Of a stretch of DNA of 64,000 nt, positions 17,979 through 26,622 are shown piece after piece. Under the pieces are notes generated by a model. That model saw only the letters and a list, made by a program, of their open reading frames with translations. It did no database searches and was not told where the DNA came from. The DNA is from Leptodesmis sichuanensis A121 (GTDB lineage: Bacteria; Cyanobacteriota; Cyanobacteriia; Leptolyngbyales; Leptolyngbyaceae). The DNA is taken from positions 1,798,001 through 1,862,000 of the forward strand of contig NZ_CP075171.1 in the NCBI RefSeq assembly GCF_021379005.1, given 5' to 3'. Every line of letters starts with the position of its first letter. Within the stretch, counting starts at the first letter, position 1. The position numbers were made by a program, and so were the translations under genes.

Positions 17979-18893
17979 GTGACTAACTCCATGCCTTCCC
18001 CCAATACGTTGGATCTGGCAAAACAAGGTGATCCTGAGGCGATCGCGACGATTCTGACGTACCATCTCACGCAACGGTACAACATGACGGCCAGTGCTAT
18101 TCGTCTGGGTAACTATTTATCGGTGCTGGTGGAGGCTGCGTTTCCCCCAGACCAATACACTATGGTTGGGTTAGTTCAAGATATTGTGCAAGGTTTGGCC
18201 GTTGCAGCAATCACGATCGTTGAAATCAGTGCACGACAAATCGGCGATCGTGAGGTGCTCTGGAGTCAGACAATAGAGTTACACTCCGATCACGACCCAA
18301 CGGCCATGAATGATGAAATCTCAACGCCCAGTTCTGCCACTCGCTCAGATCTCTCGCCATTAGAAACTGTTACAACAGAAGCCAGGATGGCGGAAAACTC
18401 AGTTTCTGACTTTACCCCGTCCGATATTGGCCCTTCTCCAAATAATACTGAATCAAATAATACTGAATCAAATAATACTGAATCAAACCCTTCTCCAGCC
18501 GCCGCGATTCTACAACCCACTAAGACTGAAAGCCCAGTTCCATCGGAGCCACAAACGCCATCTGTAGCTACGGCCTCAATTCCCCCAGAAACCGAAAAGG
18601 ATGAATGGCGGGAAATTTTGGATAAATTGATGGAACGGCCTGAAATGCTGGCGATCGTTGCGTTTGCGTTGGTTGTGGCTTGCTGGGATGCTTATATTGA
18701 CTGGATGATGGAGGCGGATCCTGCTCAACCATTATCTGGTCACAAGTTGGCCCACCGCTTAGGAGTGACCTATCGGACACTCGATCGCCACAAATCCCGC
18801 CCCAATTTCAGTAGCTGGAGCCAGGATCTGGATCCGGATGGAATTGCCTGGAGTTATGAAAACAACAGGTTTATTCCCAAAGTGCCCCTCTAA
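17979..18893 (+). CDS. Hypothetical protein with variable linker and HTH-like C-terminus
   Basis: 304 codons, not assigned to a characterised family. Residues 12-90 form a folded N-terminal domain (LAKQGDPEAIATILTYHL...) of a type recurring in cyanobacterial proteins. Residues 105-205 are a Ser/Thr/Pro/Asn-rich disordered linker that includes three tandem NNTES units (18451-18485), encoded by three near-identical 15-bp repeats. A hydrophobic helix (LAIVAFALVVACWDAYIDWM) near 225-245 is followed by SGHKLAHRLGVTYRTLDRHK, which looks like a helix-turn-helix core, and a short C-terminal strand. It is divergent from the ppk1 pair and convergent with gnd. Confidence 0.75.
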   Translation: MTNSMPSPNTLDLAKQGDPEAIATILTYHLTQRYNMTASAIRLGNYLSVLVEAAFPPDQYTMVGLVQDIVQGLAVAAITIVEISARQIGDREVLWSQTIELHSDHDPTAMNDEISTPSSATRSDLSPLETVTTEARMAENSVSDFTPSDIGPSPNNTESNNTESNNTESNPSPAAAILQPTKTESPVPSEPQTPSVATASIPPETEKDEWREILDKLMERPEMLAIVAFALVVACWDAYIDWMMEADPAQPLSGHKLAHRLGVTYRTLDRHKSRPNFSSWSQDLDPDGIAWSYENNRFIPKVPL

Positions 18894-18928
18894 AAGCGAG
18901 CGCAAATTAAATCATTGCTTTTGTACGA

Positions 18929-18965
18929 TTCTTTGTAGGGGCAAACGGTCTGCCCCTACAAAGAA
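18929..18965. repeat. GTAGGGGCA hairpin repeat between convergent genes
   Basis: A perfect 15-bp inverted repeat (TTCTTTGTAGGGGCA and its complement) around a 7-base loop. It ends two bases before the gnd stop codon. It resembles the dispersed hairpins ending in GTAGGGGC that I recall from many cyanobacterial genomes, and may also terminate both convergent transcripts. Confidence 0.75.
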
Positions 18966-18967
18966 TT

Positions 18968-20413
18968 TCACTTCGCCATCATCGGTTCGGGAACTTCATC
19001 CGCAACGTGAATCCAATCCGTGTGGAAGACACCGGGTTTGTCAATCCGTTCGTAGGTATGAGCACCGAAGTAGTCGCGTTGGGCCTGAGTGAGGTTTTGC
19101 GGCAGGCGATCGCGACGGTAGCTGTCGAAGTAATCCAGCGAAGCACTGAAGGCAGGAACGGCAATCCCCAGCCTGGCAGCAGTGGCGACGACTTCTCTCC
19201 AGGCAGACTGGCGATCGAGGATGCTTTGCTTAAACTCTGGAGCCAGCAGCAGGTTGGGCAGAGATGGATTGTCATCAAAAGCGTGCTTGATCTTGTTCAG
19301 GAAGCCTGCCCGAATGATGCAGCCGCCTTTCCAGATGCGGGCACATTCGCCCAGATTCAGGTTAAAGCCATAAACCTGAGAGGCTTTACTGAGTAGAGCC
19401 ATGCCTTGAGCATAGGAGCACATCTTAGAGCAGTAGAGCGCATCCCGCACTTTAGCAACAAAGGCTTTTACGTCTCCATCGAAGGTTGTGGATGGGCCAA
19501 CCAGTTCTTTTGCGGCGGCCACTCGCTCTTGCTTATAGGAGGACATGATCCGGGCCGTAACTGCCGCAATGATCGTGGGAATCGGCACCCCAATTTCCAG
19601 CGCATTATCGACTGTCCACCGTCCCGTTCCCTTTTGTCCCGCTGCATCCAGAATTTCATCCACCAGGGGAATGCCTGTGTCTGGATCCATTACCTTAAAT
19701 ACATCGGCTGTAATCTCAATCAGGTAAGAGTTGAGTTCATCGGTGGTGTTCCATTCGGCAAAGACTTCATGCAACTGAGTGGCATTCAGCCCCAGCACGT
19801 TTTTCATCAGATCATAGGCTTCTGCAATCAATTGCATATCGCCATACTCAATACCGTTGTGTACCATCTTCACGTAGTGGCCTGCACCTCCTGGCCCAAT
19901 GTAGGTGACGCAGGGGCCATCATCCACCTGAGCCGCAATCCTGGTGAGAATCGGCTCCAGATAGTCGTAAGCCTGCTTTGTACCACCGGGCATCAGACTG
20001 GGGCCAAGCAGTGCGCCTTCTTCCCCACCACTGACTCCCATCCCAATGAAGGTGAATTTTTCCGATTCCAAAGCCGCTGCCCGTCGTTGAGTATCCGTGA
20101 ACAGGGAGTTGCCGCCATCGATCAGAATATCCCCCTCGTCCAACAAGGGTTTCAATTGATCAATCACGGCATCAACGGGAGCACCTGCCTTAACCATGAT
20201 CAGAATCTTGCGGGGGCGTTCCAGGGAAGCGACAAAATCTTCCAGGGTATAGGCCGCCACAAAATTCTTTCCCTTGGCTCGCGTTGCCATGAATTCATCT
20301 GTTTTTTCACGGCTGCGGTTGTAGACAGCCACAGGAAATCCGTTGCGTTCAACGTTTAATGCCAAATTTTCGCCCATAACGGCGAGACCGATTACACCAA
20401 ATTGTTGTGTCAT
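18968..20413 (-). CDS. gnd: 6-phosphogluconate dehydrogenase (decarboxylating)
   Basis: 481 residues from the ATG at 20413 ([20 protein letters not shown]); the frame extends 14 codons further upstream but those are not family-like. Gnd oxidises 6-phosphogluconate to ribulose 5-phosphate in the oxidative pentose phosphate pathway, the main NADPH source in the dark. Visible motifs are the Rossmann [18 protein letters not shown] with [10 protein letters not shown], the substrate-binding [19 protein letters not shown] near 125-143, the catalytic region [24 protein letters not shown] with its Lys and Asn near 180, and QKGTGRW near 258. The length is normal and the frame intact. Confidence 0.97.
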   Translation of the reverse strand: MTQQFGVIGLAVMGENLALNVERNGFPVAVYNRSREKTDEFMATRAKGKNFVAAYTLEDFVASLERPRKILIMVKAGAPVDAVIDQLKPLLDEGDILIDGGNSLFTDTQRRAAALESEKFTFIGMGVSGGEEGALLGPSLMPGGTKQAYDYLEPILTRIAAQVDDGPCVTYIGPGGAGHYVKMVHNGIEYGDMQLIAEAYDLMKNVLGLNATQLHEVFAEWNTTDELNSYLIEITADVFKVMDPDTGIPLVDEILDAAGQKGTGRWTVDNALEIGVPIPTIIAAVTARIMSSYKQERVAAAKELVGPSTTFDGDVKAFVAKVRDALYCSKMCSYAQGMALLSKASQVYGFNLNLGECARIWKGGCIIRAGFLNKIKHAFDDNPSLPNLLLAPEFKQSILDRQSAWREVVATAARLGIAVPAFSASLDYFDSYRRDRLPQNLTQAQRDYFGAHTYERIDKPGVFHTDWIHVADEVPEPMMAK

Positions 20414-20807
20414 AAGAACTCGCTGGTAACTCTGCAACTTGCCGGAGCTGTCCATTTCTCTCAGGGTAGCCCGATCCCCATAGATTAGCCTGGAAGAAGA
20501 GATTAAGACTCTAGATTAGGGTGAAATTCTGCAGCTTTCTTGAGCAATTCCTGAAACAGGCTGAAGGGCTTGCAAAAAAGAACTTTTAAGCCTGAAACAG
20601 GGGACGTTACATCCCGACAATTTGAAACCTTTGCTACCGTTTGTTCTGCGTACAATGACAGAGGACGTTGATAAACCAAGTCCAGCTAGAGAACGGTCGT
20701 TTTCCCATAAGAGAAACGCCGGTTCTGGACTTGGACAAGGTTTAATAAAGTTTCAAGACAATTTGAGACAATGTTTAGATAGTCTTGAGTGACTGTAGAG
20801 GGGCAGT
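20414..20807. other. 394-bp intergenic region holding a 73-bp hairpin element
   Basis: Lies between the divergent gnd and ycf66 genes. The only distinctive content is the hairpin element at 20672-20744. TACAAT at 20651-20656 could be a -10 box, but there is no clear -35. Confidence 0.5.
20672..20744 (-). repeat. 73-bp hairpin element, copy 1
   Basis: Begins TAAACCAAGTCCAG and ends CTGGACTT-GGACAAGGTTTA, so the ends are inverted repeats, and an inner pair AGAACGG...CCGGTTCT extends the stem. The reverse complement matches 26437-26509 at all but four positions. It lies 64 bp upstream of the ycf66 start. Confidence 0.9.
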
Positions 20808-21986
20808 ATGCTGGCATACATTCTGGCAATTGGGGTTGGATTGGGCAGCTTTGCGCTGTACATGGCCGCCTTTTTCTTTCCGGAGGTGCATCGCAGGAAC
20901 GACTTTATCTGGAGTGGGATTGGGTTGTTTTATGCGCTGGTGCTTTGGATTTATGCTCCCCGCATTACTGGAGGACTGTTACTGGGGCAGATGGCAGGGG
21001 TGGCCCTGTTGGGATGGTTGGGCTGGCAAACCTTCTGGTTACGTCGTCAGGCGGCTCCCCTGGATCAGCAAACACCCATCCCGTCAGCCGCAGAGTTACA
21101 GACTGGCTTCCGATCTGTTGCCAGTTCTAATGGTCGATCGCAATGGGTGGGGCAGGTCTCCCGGCTGTTTCAGCAGGTCAAGGAAGGGGTACAGGCGACG
21201 GTGGCAACTACAACTCAAGCTAAAAGTCCTCCCCCTCCAGCCCCAACTGATACTTACATTCCTCCCAGCCTGGAAGAATTTGGCACGGCAGGGCAAGAAG
21301 CGGCCAAACGGTTTGCCAGAGTTAAACTTCCTGACTCAGAAGCGACTCTCAATAATTCTTCCAAGACAGATTCCCGTGCGATCGAATCGGCACGAGCTAC
21401 CCGTGAAAGTGCCGCGGCTGCCCGCAGTTCTTCGACAGTGGTAGGGATCAAAGAGAAAGGACGGGGCCGGATGGCAGCCGCTGCTCGTAAACAGGCGATC
21501 GCCCCCCAGCCTGACCTCGATAGATCACCTGCAAATTCACCATCACAGCCCACTTCTGCAAAACCATCCAACCGTCCAGCGGGGGGACTCGGTGGCACAG
21601 CTCAATCGCTGTTTAAGGGCTTCTCTAAGAAAAAGGAAAGCAAGCCTGTGTATGTCCGGAAACAATACCGGGAGGCTGTGGCAGAAGTTCCAGAAACTCA
21701 GAAGGCAGAAATTATTACTCCGGCTGCAACCGGGACAGTAGACTCTGTGAATCCCCATGCTGCAACCACACCCGATCTGCAAGTCGAGGTCGTGGCGGAA
21801 GTGGTGAGTGAGGAACTGGTTCCCGATCTTCTGGGTAATCCGCCCTATGAAGTGACAGCCGCAGAAATTGTTGAGGAACTGCTGGAGGATATTTCGGCTC
21901 AGGAAGCGGGGGCGACTCCCTCTAACCTGATGGATTCCAGAGTGGAGTATGAAACGGTTGAACTTCAGGCTCCCCCACAACCATGA
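20808..21986 (+). CDS. ycf66: Ycf66 family protein
   Basis: 392 codons preceded by GAGGGG at a good spacing. Residues 1-85 are the Ycf66 N-terminal domain: three hydrophobic helices (MLAYILAIGVGLGSFALYMAAFFFPEVHRRNDF, then GIGLFYALVLWIYAPRITGG, then MAGVALLGWLGWQTFWLRR). This domain is conserved in cyanobacteria and some plastids and has no established biochemical role. The remaining 300 residues are low-complexity, basic and Ala/Pro/Ser-rich, with a repeated EVVAEVVSEE-type acidic end, and are probably disordered in the cytoplasm. It is convergent with tldD, with 34 bp between them. Confidence 0.88.
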   Translation: MLAYILAIGVGLGSFALYMAAFFFPEVHRRNDFIWSGIGLFYALVLWIYAPRITGGLLLGQMAGVALLGWLGWQTFWLRRQAAPLDQQTPIPSAAELQTGFRSVASSNGRSQWVGQVSRLFQQVKEGVQATVATTTQAKSPPPPAPTDTYIPPSLEEFGTAGQEAAKRFARVKLPDSEATLNNSSKTDSRAIESARATRESAAAARSSSTVVGIKEKGRGRMAAAARKQAIAPQPDLDRSPANSPSQPTSAKPSNRPAGGLGGTAQSLFKGFSKKKESKPVYVRKQYREAVAEVPETQKAEIITPAATGTVDSVNPHAATTPDLQVEVVAEVVSEELVPDLLGNPPYEVTAAEIVEELLEDISAQEAGATPSNLMDSRVEYETVELQAPPQP

Positions 21987-22020
21987 TTACTGTTTCACCC
22001 CGGCTAGGTCGATCGCAGGC

Positions 22021-23493
22021 TTAACGCCCACCCACGGTAATGGAGTCTACTTTCAGGTGAGGTTGACCCACGGTGGTGTAGATGCTGCCACTGACCGAGC
22101 CACAGAAACCAGGAGCCAGGGACAGATCCTGAGAGCACATGGAAATCTTGTTCATGATCTCCTTTGCTTCGCCAATCAAGGTAGCGCCCTTTAAGGGTTT
22201 CGAGATCTTGCCGTTTTCAATTAAATAGGCTTCATCCACTCCAAAGTTGAATTGGCCTGTAGCTCCCACGCTGCCGCCGCCCATCTTCTTGCAGTAGATA
22301 CCTTTATCGATCGAGGCAAACAGGTCGTCAATCGTATGCTCACCGGGGGCAATGTAGGTATTCCGCATCCGGGAAGCAGCAGCGTAGGTGTAGTCCTGAC
22401 GGCGACCACTGCCAGTTCGGGGATGTCCGGTGCGAATGGAACCAGCGCGATCGGCCAGGAAGTTCTTCAACACCCCTTTTTCGATCAGTAGGGTGCGCTG
22501 GGCAGGCATCCCTTCATCATCCATGTCGATCGTCCCGAAGGCATTGGGAGACAGCCCTTCATCCCAGGCCGTCAGGCTTTCGTGGGCAATCTTTTCACCT
22601 TTTTGATCCAGGAAGGGAGTGGTGCGCTTTTCGATTTGAGTCGTTTCCAGCAAGTGACCGCAGGCTTCATGGAAGATCACGCCGCCAAATTCGTTGGCCA
22701 TGACGATCGGATAGGTGCCGGACTCCACATAATCGGCGTACAGCATTTGTCCGGCAGACTCGGCAATATCATCCATTACCGCGCCATAATTCCAGTTCCG
22801 CAAGAAGTTGGGATTGCTGGTGTCCCCCAGGCGGCGAGCTACGGAAGTCCGGTGAGCACCATCGGCACACAGGAGCATTGAACCAATGGTTTGCGTCAGC
22901 CGAATATCTCTGGCGAAGGTGCCATCGCTGGAAGCCACTAACACTTCCTGCCAATCCCGAAAATAGCTGGCGCGGCGGGATTGAATATGCCTGGCCTTTT
23001 GCTTCAGTTGGGCATTGGCATCCAGCAGCACTTCGCCCATTTCACGCATGGAACTGCACTGGGACAACCAGTTTTCTTTCCCTCGTAGCGATCCATAATC
23101 CCGCAAAGGTTCCAGGTTGATTTCGGGAATGAAGGCTCCTGGTCCAGGAAGCTGCAAGCCTAAAATGCTGAGTCCTTTTTCCAAAGCAGCCTTTAACCCA
23201 GAGAAGGACAGATCGTTAGTACTAACATAGCAATCTGCATGGCCGCGAAAAACCCGGACTCCGGCTCCTGTGGTCAGGCGAGGAGAAATACTGGTAATCG
23301 CATCCTCTTCTGCAAGACAACTGATGTAATTGACGCGTTCTAGAAAAAATTCAATGAAATCGGCTCCGGCAGCCCGTCCTAATCCCAATAGGGTAGATAG
23401 GGGCGACTCCCAGGTTTCGTCGAAGCGGTCTGGGGTGGAGGCGTATTGAAGGGTAGGCAGTTCCTTAGAACGAAGTAAGGGGGTTGCAAGCAT
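22021..23493 (-). CDS. tldD: TldD-type metalloprotease subunit
   Basis: 490 codons. TldD and its partner TldE/PmbA form a heterodimeric zinc protease with a tunnel-like active site. The metal motif HEACGH (HExxxH type, about residues 275-280) is intact in [19 protein letters not shown], and the conserved C-terminal SGGRxxxx-like glycine-rich part is represented by [26 protein letters not shown]. The N-terminal 30 residues before [18 protein letters not shown] are variable. No pmbA lies next to it in this window. A role in degrading unfolded peptides or toxins, as in other bacteria, is inference. Confidence 0.93.
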   Translation of the reverse strand: MLATPLLRSKELPTLQYASTPDRFDETWESPLSTLLGLGRAAGADFIEFFLERVNYISCLAEEDAITSISPRLTTGAGVRVFRGHADCYVSTNDLSFSGLKAALEKGLSILGLQLPGPGAFIPEINLEPLRDYGSLRGKENWLSQCSSMREMGEVLLDANAQLKQKARHIQSRRASYFRDWQEVLVASSDGTFARDIRLTQTIGSMLLCADGAHRTSVARRLGDTSNPNFLRNWNYGAVMDDIAESAGQMLYADYVESGTYPIVMANEFGGVIFHEACGHLLETTQIEKRTTPFLDQKGEKIAHESLTAWDEGLSPNAFGTIDMDDEGMPAQRTLLIEKGVLKNFLADRAGSIRTGHPRTGSGRRQDYTYAAASRMRNTYIAPGEHTIDDLFASIDKGIYCKKMGGGSVGATGQFNFGVDEAYLIENGKISKPLKGATLIGEAKEIMNKISMCSQDLSLAPGFCGSVSGSIYTTVGQPHLKVDSITVGGR

Positions 23494-23671
23494 TATGTTC
23501 CTCGTCTGCTTCGCGTTACTAGGCGGATTGGTAGCTATTTAGTCCACTATAGAAGGCATTTAGCCCAACGGCACGGAGAGAGTTAATCCAGGTTGATTCA
23601 GGTGATATCTCCTACCCGTTAAATCTCTATTTTAGAGAGAAGTCAACATTTCGTCAGAAGAGCGGTATTCG

Positions 23672-23698
23672 TAGAGACGTTCTGCCGGAACGTCTCTA
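23672..23698. repeat. TAGAGACGTTC hairpin repeat
   Basis: 11-bp arms TAGAGACGTTC / GAACGTCTCTA around a 5-base loop. A relative lies at 56025-56053. Confidence 0.75.
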
Positions 23699-23805
23699 TA
23701 GACAAAAACTACCCGAAAGGGGTAAAGATCTGCAATTCTATGGGAGTCTAAGAGGATGCTTGAAAAGTCCAACTGTGAGTAGCAAAACCTTCAGATCCCC
23801 CTAAA

Positions 23806-23824
23806 TCCCCCTTATTAAGGGGGA
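23806..23824. repeat. TCCCCCTTA hairpin repeat
   Basis: 9-bp arms TCCCCCTTA / TAAGGGGGA separated by one base, in the context AGATCCCCCTAAAT...GGGACTTTGAC. This is a common intergenic repeat type in filamentous cyanobacteria. Confidence 0.7.
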
Positions 23825-23851
23825 CTTTGACTTGCTCCCTAACTTTGACCC

Positions 23852-25120
23852 ATGAAAGTAACCCAACCCTTGGTGAAAATTCTGCGCAGCCGTAAGATGG
23901 CATCCCTGCTGCTGCTAGGATTTGCATCCGGTTTGCCGCTGTTTCTTACGAGTCGCACGTTGCAAGCCTGGATGAAGGATGCTCAGGTGGATTTGGGGGT
24001 GATTGGCTGGTTTAGTTTGATTGGGTTGCCTTACACGCTAAAGTTTCTCTGGTCGCCACTGCTCGATCGCTTTGTTCCACCTATTTTGGGACGGCGACGG
24101 GGCTGGTTATTGTTAACGCAGGTGGGTCTGCTGGTGGCGATCGCGGCCATGTCTCTGCAGCACCCCCAACAGGCTTTGCAATTGGTGGCAGTAAATGCCA
24201 TGCTCATTGCCCTTTTAAGTGCCACCCAGGATATTGCCGGAGATGCGTATCGCACGGATGTACTGGAACCGCAGGAGTTGGGAATTGGCGCTTCGACCTG
24301 GGTTTTGGGTTATCGAGTTGCGATTTTAGTATCGGGTTCTCTGGCGTTGATCCTGGCTGATTATCTGCCCTGGCCAACAGTTTACCTGTTAATGGCGGCA
24401 CTGATGGCGGTGGGATTGGTCACAACCCTCTGGGCACCGGAACCGATCGTCCAGGGACATCCACCAAAGTCTTTGATGGATGCGGTTTATCTACCTTTTA
24501 AAGAATTTTTTCAACGGTTGGGAATCCGTGCTGCGATTCTGGTGCTGCTGTTCATCCTGCTGTTTAAGTTGGGGGATGCGCTGGTGGGAAATATGGCCAC
24601 CCCGTTTTTATTAGATGTGGGATATAGCAAAACTGAAATTGGCGCAATTCAGGGGACGTTTGGGTTTCTGGCGACAACGGTGGGGGTGGTTGGCGGGGGA
24701 GTCGTACTGACGAAAATTGGGATTGCCCGATCGCTTTGGGTGTTTGGCATTTTGCAGGCACTCAGCAACTTGGGTTACTTTTCCCTGACACTGCTGCCAA
24801 AGAATAGTCTGTGGTTGCTCCTGGCGATTAATTTGGAGAACCTTTGCGCCGGACTGGTGACAGCCGGATTTGTCGCTTATTTGATGAGCCAGTGCAACCA
24901 TGATTTCACAGCTACCCAGTATGCATTGTTGTCTAGCTTGATGGCGGCAGGAGGAATTATCCTGGCGGCTCCAGCAGGTGATCTGGCAAAGGCAGTAGGT
25001 TGGTCGGTGTTCTTTTTATTAACGCTGGTGGCTGCCCTGCCAGGGTTACTTTTGCTACCTGTGGTGGCTCCCTGGAATAGCCGTTTGGAAGCTGCTACAG
25101 AATCTCAAAATAATAGATGA
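23852..25120 (+). CDS. AmpG-like major facilitator transporter
   Basis: 422 codons with about 12 hydrophobic helices. The start matches AmpG permeases: MASLLLLGFASGLPLFLTSRTLQAWMKDAQVDL, then the loop SLIGLPYTLKFLWSPLLDRFVPPILGRRRGW and ATQDIAGDAYRTDVL. AmpG proteins import muropeptides (GlcNAc-anhydroMurNAc peptides) for cell wall recycling. The conserved Asp-containing loops are in place, so a muropeptide substrate is likely, but sugar or other substrates cannot be excluded from sequence. It is monocistronic by context. Confidence 0.85.
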   Translation: MKVTQPLVKILRSRKMASLLLLGFASGLPLFLTSRTLQAWMKDAQVDLGVIGWFSLIGLPYTLKFLWSPLLDRFVPPILGRRRGWLLLTQVGLLVAIAAMSLQHPQQALQLVAVNAMLIALLSATQDIAGDAYRTDVLEPQELGIGASTWVLGYRVAILVSGSLALILADYLPWPTVYLLMAALMAVGLVTTLWAPEPIVQGHPPKSLMDAVYLPFKEFFQRLGIRAAILVLLFILLFKLGDALVGNMATPFLLDVGYSKTEIGAIQGTFGFLATTVGVVGGGVVLTKIGIARSLWVFGILQALSNLGYFSLTLLPKNSLWLLLAINLENLCAGLVTAGFVAYLMSQCNHDFTATQYALLSSLMAAGGIILAAPAGDLAKAVGWSVFFLLTLVAALPGLLLLPVVAPWNSRLEAATESQNNR

Positions 25121-25296
25121 GGATTCCTCGTATTCGCGGTAGTATGAGATGAGAGAGCTTCATAAAACTTGAATGAAGTCTCAAAAAAATCACACTAATC
25201 CAGGTTCAGTTAGAAAACTGGAGTTGCTCCTTAAGGAAAACTGCAGCTTTGGGCCTGGAAAATGTTTAATTTTATAAAATTCCTAACGCTGCTATC

Positions 25297-25527
25297 ATGG
25301 CTATTTTTCGGCAGTACATTGCCCCCTTATTAATTGTTGTTGTGTTTCTCGTAGCGTTGTTGGCCGTTAGTTCCCGTATTTTCCTGGCGGATGATATGGC
25401 GGCTCCAGCGCCTGTGGATGAGGTCAGTTTGCAACAACTCCGGTTACCTATTTCCCAAAAGGTTTCATCTTTACCTCCCTCCCTCTCAGCTTTGGTAACT
25501 GGCATTACTGAAGATTCCGCACTTTAA
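25297..25527 (+). CDS. Small single-helix membrane protein, unknown
   Basis: 76 codons. One strong N-terminal hydrophobic helix (YIAPLLIVVVFLVALLAVSSRIFL, residues 7-30) is followed by a periplasmic or lumenal tail of about 45 residues rich in Ala, Pro, Ser and Leu. It resembles an uncleaved signal anchor. I do not recognise a family. No good ribosome binding site precedes the ATG, which lowers confidence, but 22 bp separates its stop from the acetyltransferase gene, consistent with a two-gene unit. Confidence 0.6.
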   Translation: MAIFRQYIAPLLIVVVFLVALLAVSSRIFLADDMAAPAPVDEVSLQQLRLPISQKVSSLPPSLSALVTGITEDSAL

Positions 25528-25549
25528 GGATAAGGATCGGCTGAGGTCA

Positions 25550-26065
25550 ATGAGCGTGTCCCTGCCTGCAGGTTATACCCTTCGCCAGGGGTCTACGTTG
25601 CAGCGAGCATTATTGCTCAAATTTCTGCAAATAACCTATGCCGAAATTGCTCCTGGTGGGGATCAGGCCCATCTGGCTGAGACGGTAGACCAATACTTCT
25701 CAAACGAAACTCCCCTCTGGTGGATGCATCAGGTTGTATCAGAGGAATTAGTGGGATTGCCGTCCTTGTCAGCCAGTCAAGCTAAAACTACAGCGATCGG
25801 GTGCTTGTGGTTAGGAACGGCGATCGCGCAATCCACAGGAGATCGGCATACTCATGTTTTTCTGCTGTATGTCGCTCCTGCCCATCGTCGTCGAGGACTC
25901 GGCTCTGCCCTGATGCAGCACGCTGAAGCATGGGCCAAACAACGGGGCGATCGTCAGATCAGTTTGCAGGTTTTTACAGCCAATCAGCCTGCTCTGAATT
26001 TGTATCGATCGCTAGGATATGAAACGGAGTCGCTGTGGATGGTGAAGGAGTTGAGGAGGGAGTAG
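25550..26065 (+). CDS. GNAT family N-acetyltransferase
   Basis: 171 codons. The C-terminal half carries the GNAT acetyl-CoA site: VFLLYVAPAHRRRGLGSALMQHAEAWAKQRG, with the R/Q-x-x-G-x-G/A loop in RRRGLGSAL near residue 113-120, then FTANQPALNLYRSLGYETES, the typical motif B end. The N-terminal part (TYAEIAPGGDQAHLAETVDQYF) is divergent, so the acyl acceptor is unknown; such enzymes modify small amines or protein N-termini. Confidence 0.85.
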   Translation: MSVSLPAGYTLRQGSTLQRALLLKFLQITYAEIAPGGDQAHLAETVDQYFSNETPLWWMHQVVSEELVGLPSLSASQAKTTAIGCLWLGTAIAQSTGDRHTHVFLLYVAPAHRRRGLGSALMQHAEAWAKQRGDRQISLQVFTANQPALNLYRSLGYETESLWMVKELRRE

Positions 26066-26216
26066 GAAGTAGGGTGAAGCGGGAGATCGGAGAATGGGGA
26101 GTGAGTGAAGGGGGAATGGGATGATGGGAAAAGCAGTTCAATTTATCATTCAAAATTGAAAACTGAGAACTTAAAACTCTCAACTCTTAACCCTCAACTT
26201 TCAACTCTTAACTCGA
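26066..26216. repeat. Low-complexity intergenic filler
   Basis: A G/A-rich stretch (GGGAGTAGGAAGTAGGG..., GGGGAGTGAGTGAAGGGGG) is followed by repeated AACTCTCAACTCTTAACCCTCAAC-like units up to the next gene. Similar filler appears at 3240-3355, 29009-29100, 56760-56818 and inside pyrD at the right end. Confidence 0.6.
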
Positions 26217-26417
26217 ATGCAAGATTCCTCTTCTCACTTTACGCCCCAAGAACTTCAGGATTGGCAGGCTGCGTTACAGGAGGCTAATCGGAATAACATT
26301 TGGTGTCATTGTCGGCAGTGCGATCGGGAATGGGTAGCTTCGGAGGAAGAGAGTTGTCCCGATTGCGGCAGCGATCGGGTAGAACACATTCCATGCTGGC
26401 AGTTTCCTGACGATTAA
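26217..26417 (+). CDS. Small zinc-ribbon-like protein
   Basis: 66 codons. Two metal-binding pairs, C-H-C-R-Q-C (CxxxxC, or HCRQC as CxxC, near residues 30-35) and CPDCGSDRVEHIPCW (CxxC near 47-50), suggest one zinc ribbon. The surrounding sequence is acidic and aromatic. The small size and single ribbon suggest a regulatory or adaptor role, but no function is known to me. Its start is the ATG at 26217, directly after the filler repeat, with no clear ribosome binding site. Confidence 0.7.
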   Translation: MQDSSSHFTPQELQDWQAALQEANRNNIWCHCRQCDREWVASEEESCPDCGSDRVEHIPCWQFPDD

Positions 26418-26436
26418 ACTTCCTGACGATTAGATT

Positions 26437-26509
26437 TAAACCTTGTCCAAGTCCAGAACCGGAGTTTCTCTGATCGGAAAACGACCGTTCTCTAGCTGGA
26501 CTTGGTTTA
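26437..26509 (+). repeat. 73-bp hairpin element, copy 2
   Basis: Begins TAAACCTTGTCCAAGTCCAG and ends CTAGCTGGACTTGGTTTA. It is the reverse complement of 20672-20744 with only four differing positions. It lies between the zinc-ribbon gene and the convergent glycogen debranching enzyme gene, so it could be transcribed from either side. Confidence 0.9.
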
Positions 26510-26622
26510 GAATTTTGATTCAGAAATTTTCGACTAAGGGGCACAAACCGGAACTGGCTAACGTCACCTGCAAAAGATTGACTGAACCTCGGAGGGCGGT
26601 GGAAAACGCTGCCCTTTTTTAC

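Larger units (their letters stand above)
23494..23851. other. 358-bp intergenic region with two hairpin repeats
   Basis: Between the divergent tldD and ampG-like genes. It contains a GAGACGTTC hairpin at 23672-23698 and a TCCCCCTTA hairpin at 23806-23824, both of types scattered over cyanobacterial intergenic regions. No gene is seen. Confidence 0.6.

Noticed and set aside
19406-20359. A 317-codon open frame on the plus strand
   Set aside because: It lies wholly antisense to gnd, has an unlikely His/Cys/Asn-rich composition and is explained by codon bias of the real gene.
20785-21444. A 219-codon frame within ycf66
   Set aside because: Overlaps the Ycf66 N-terminal domain in another frame; Trp/Arg-rich composition, not protein-like.
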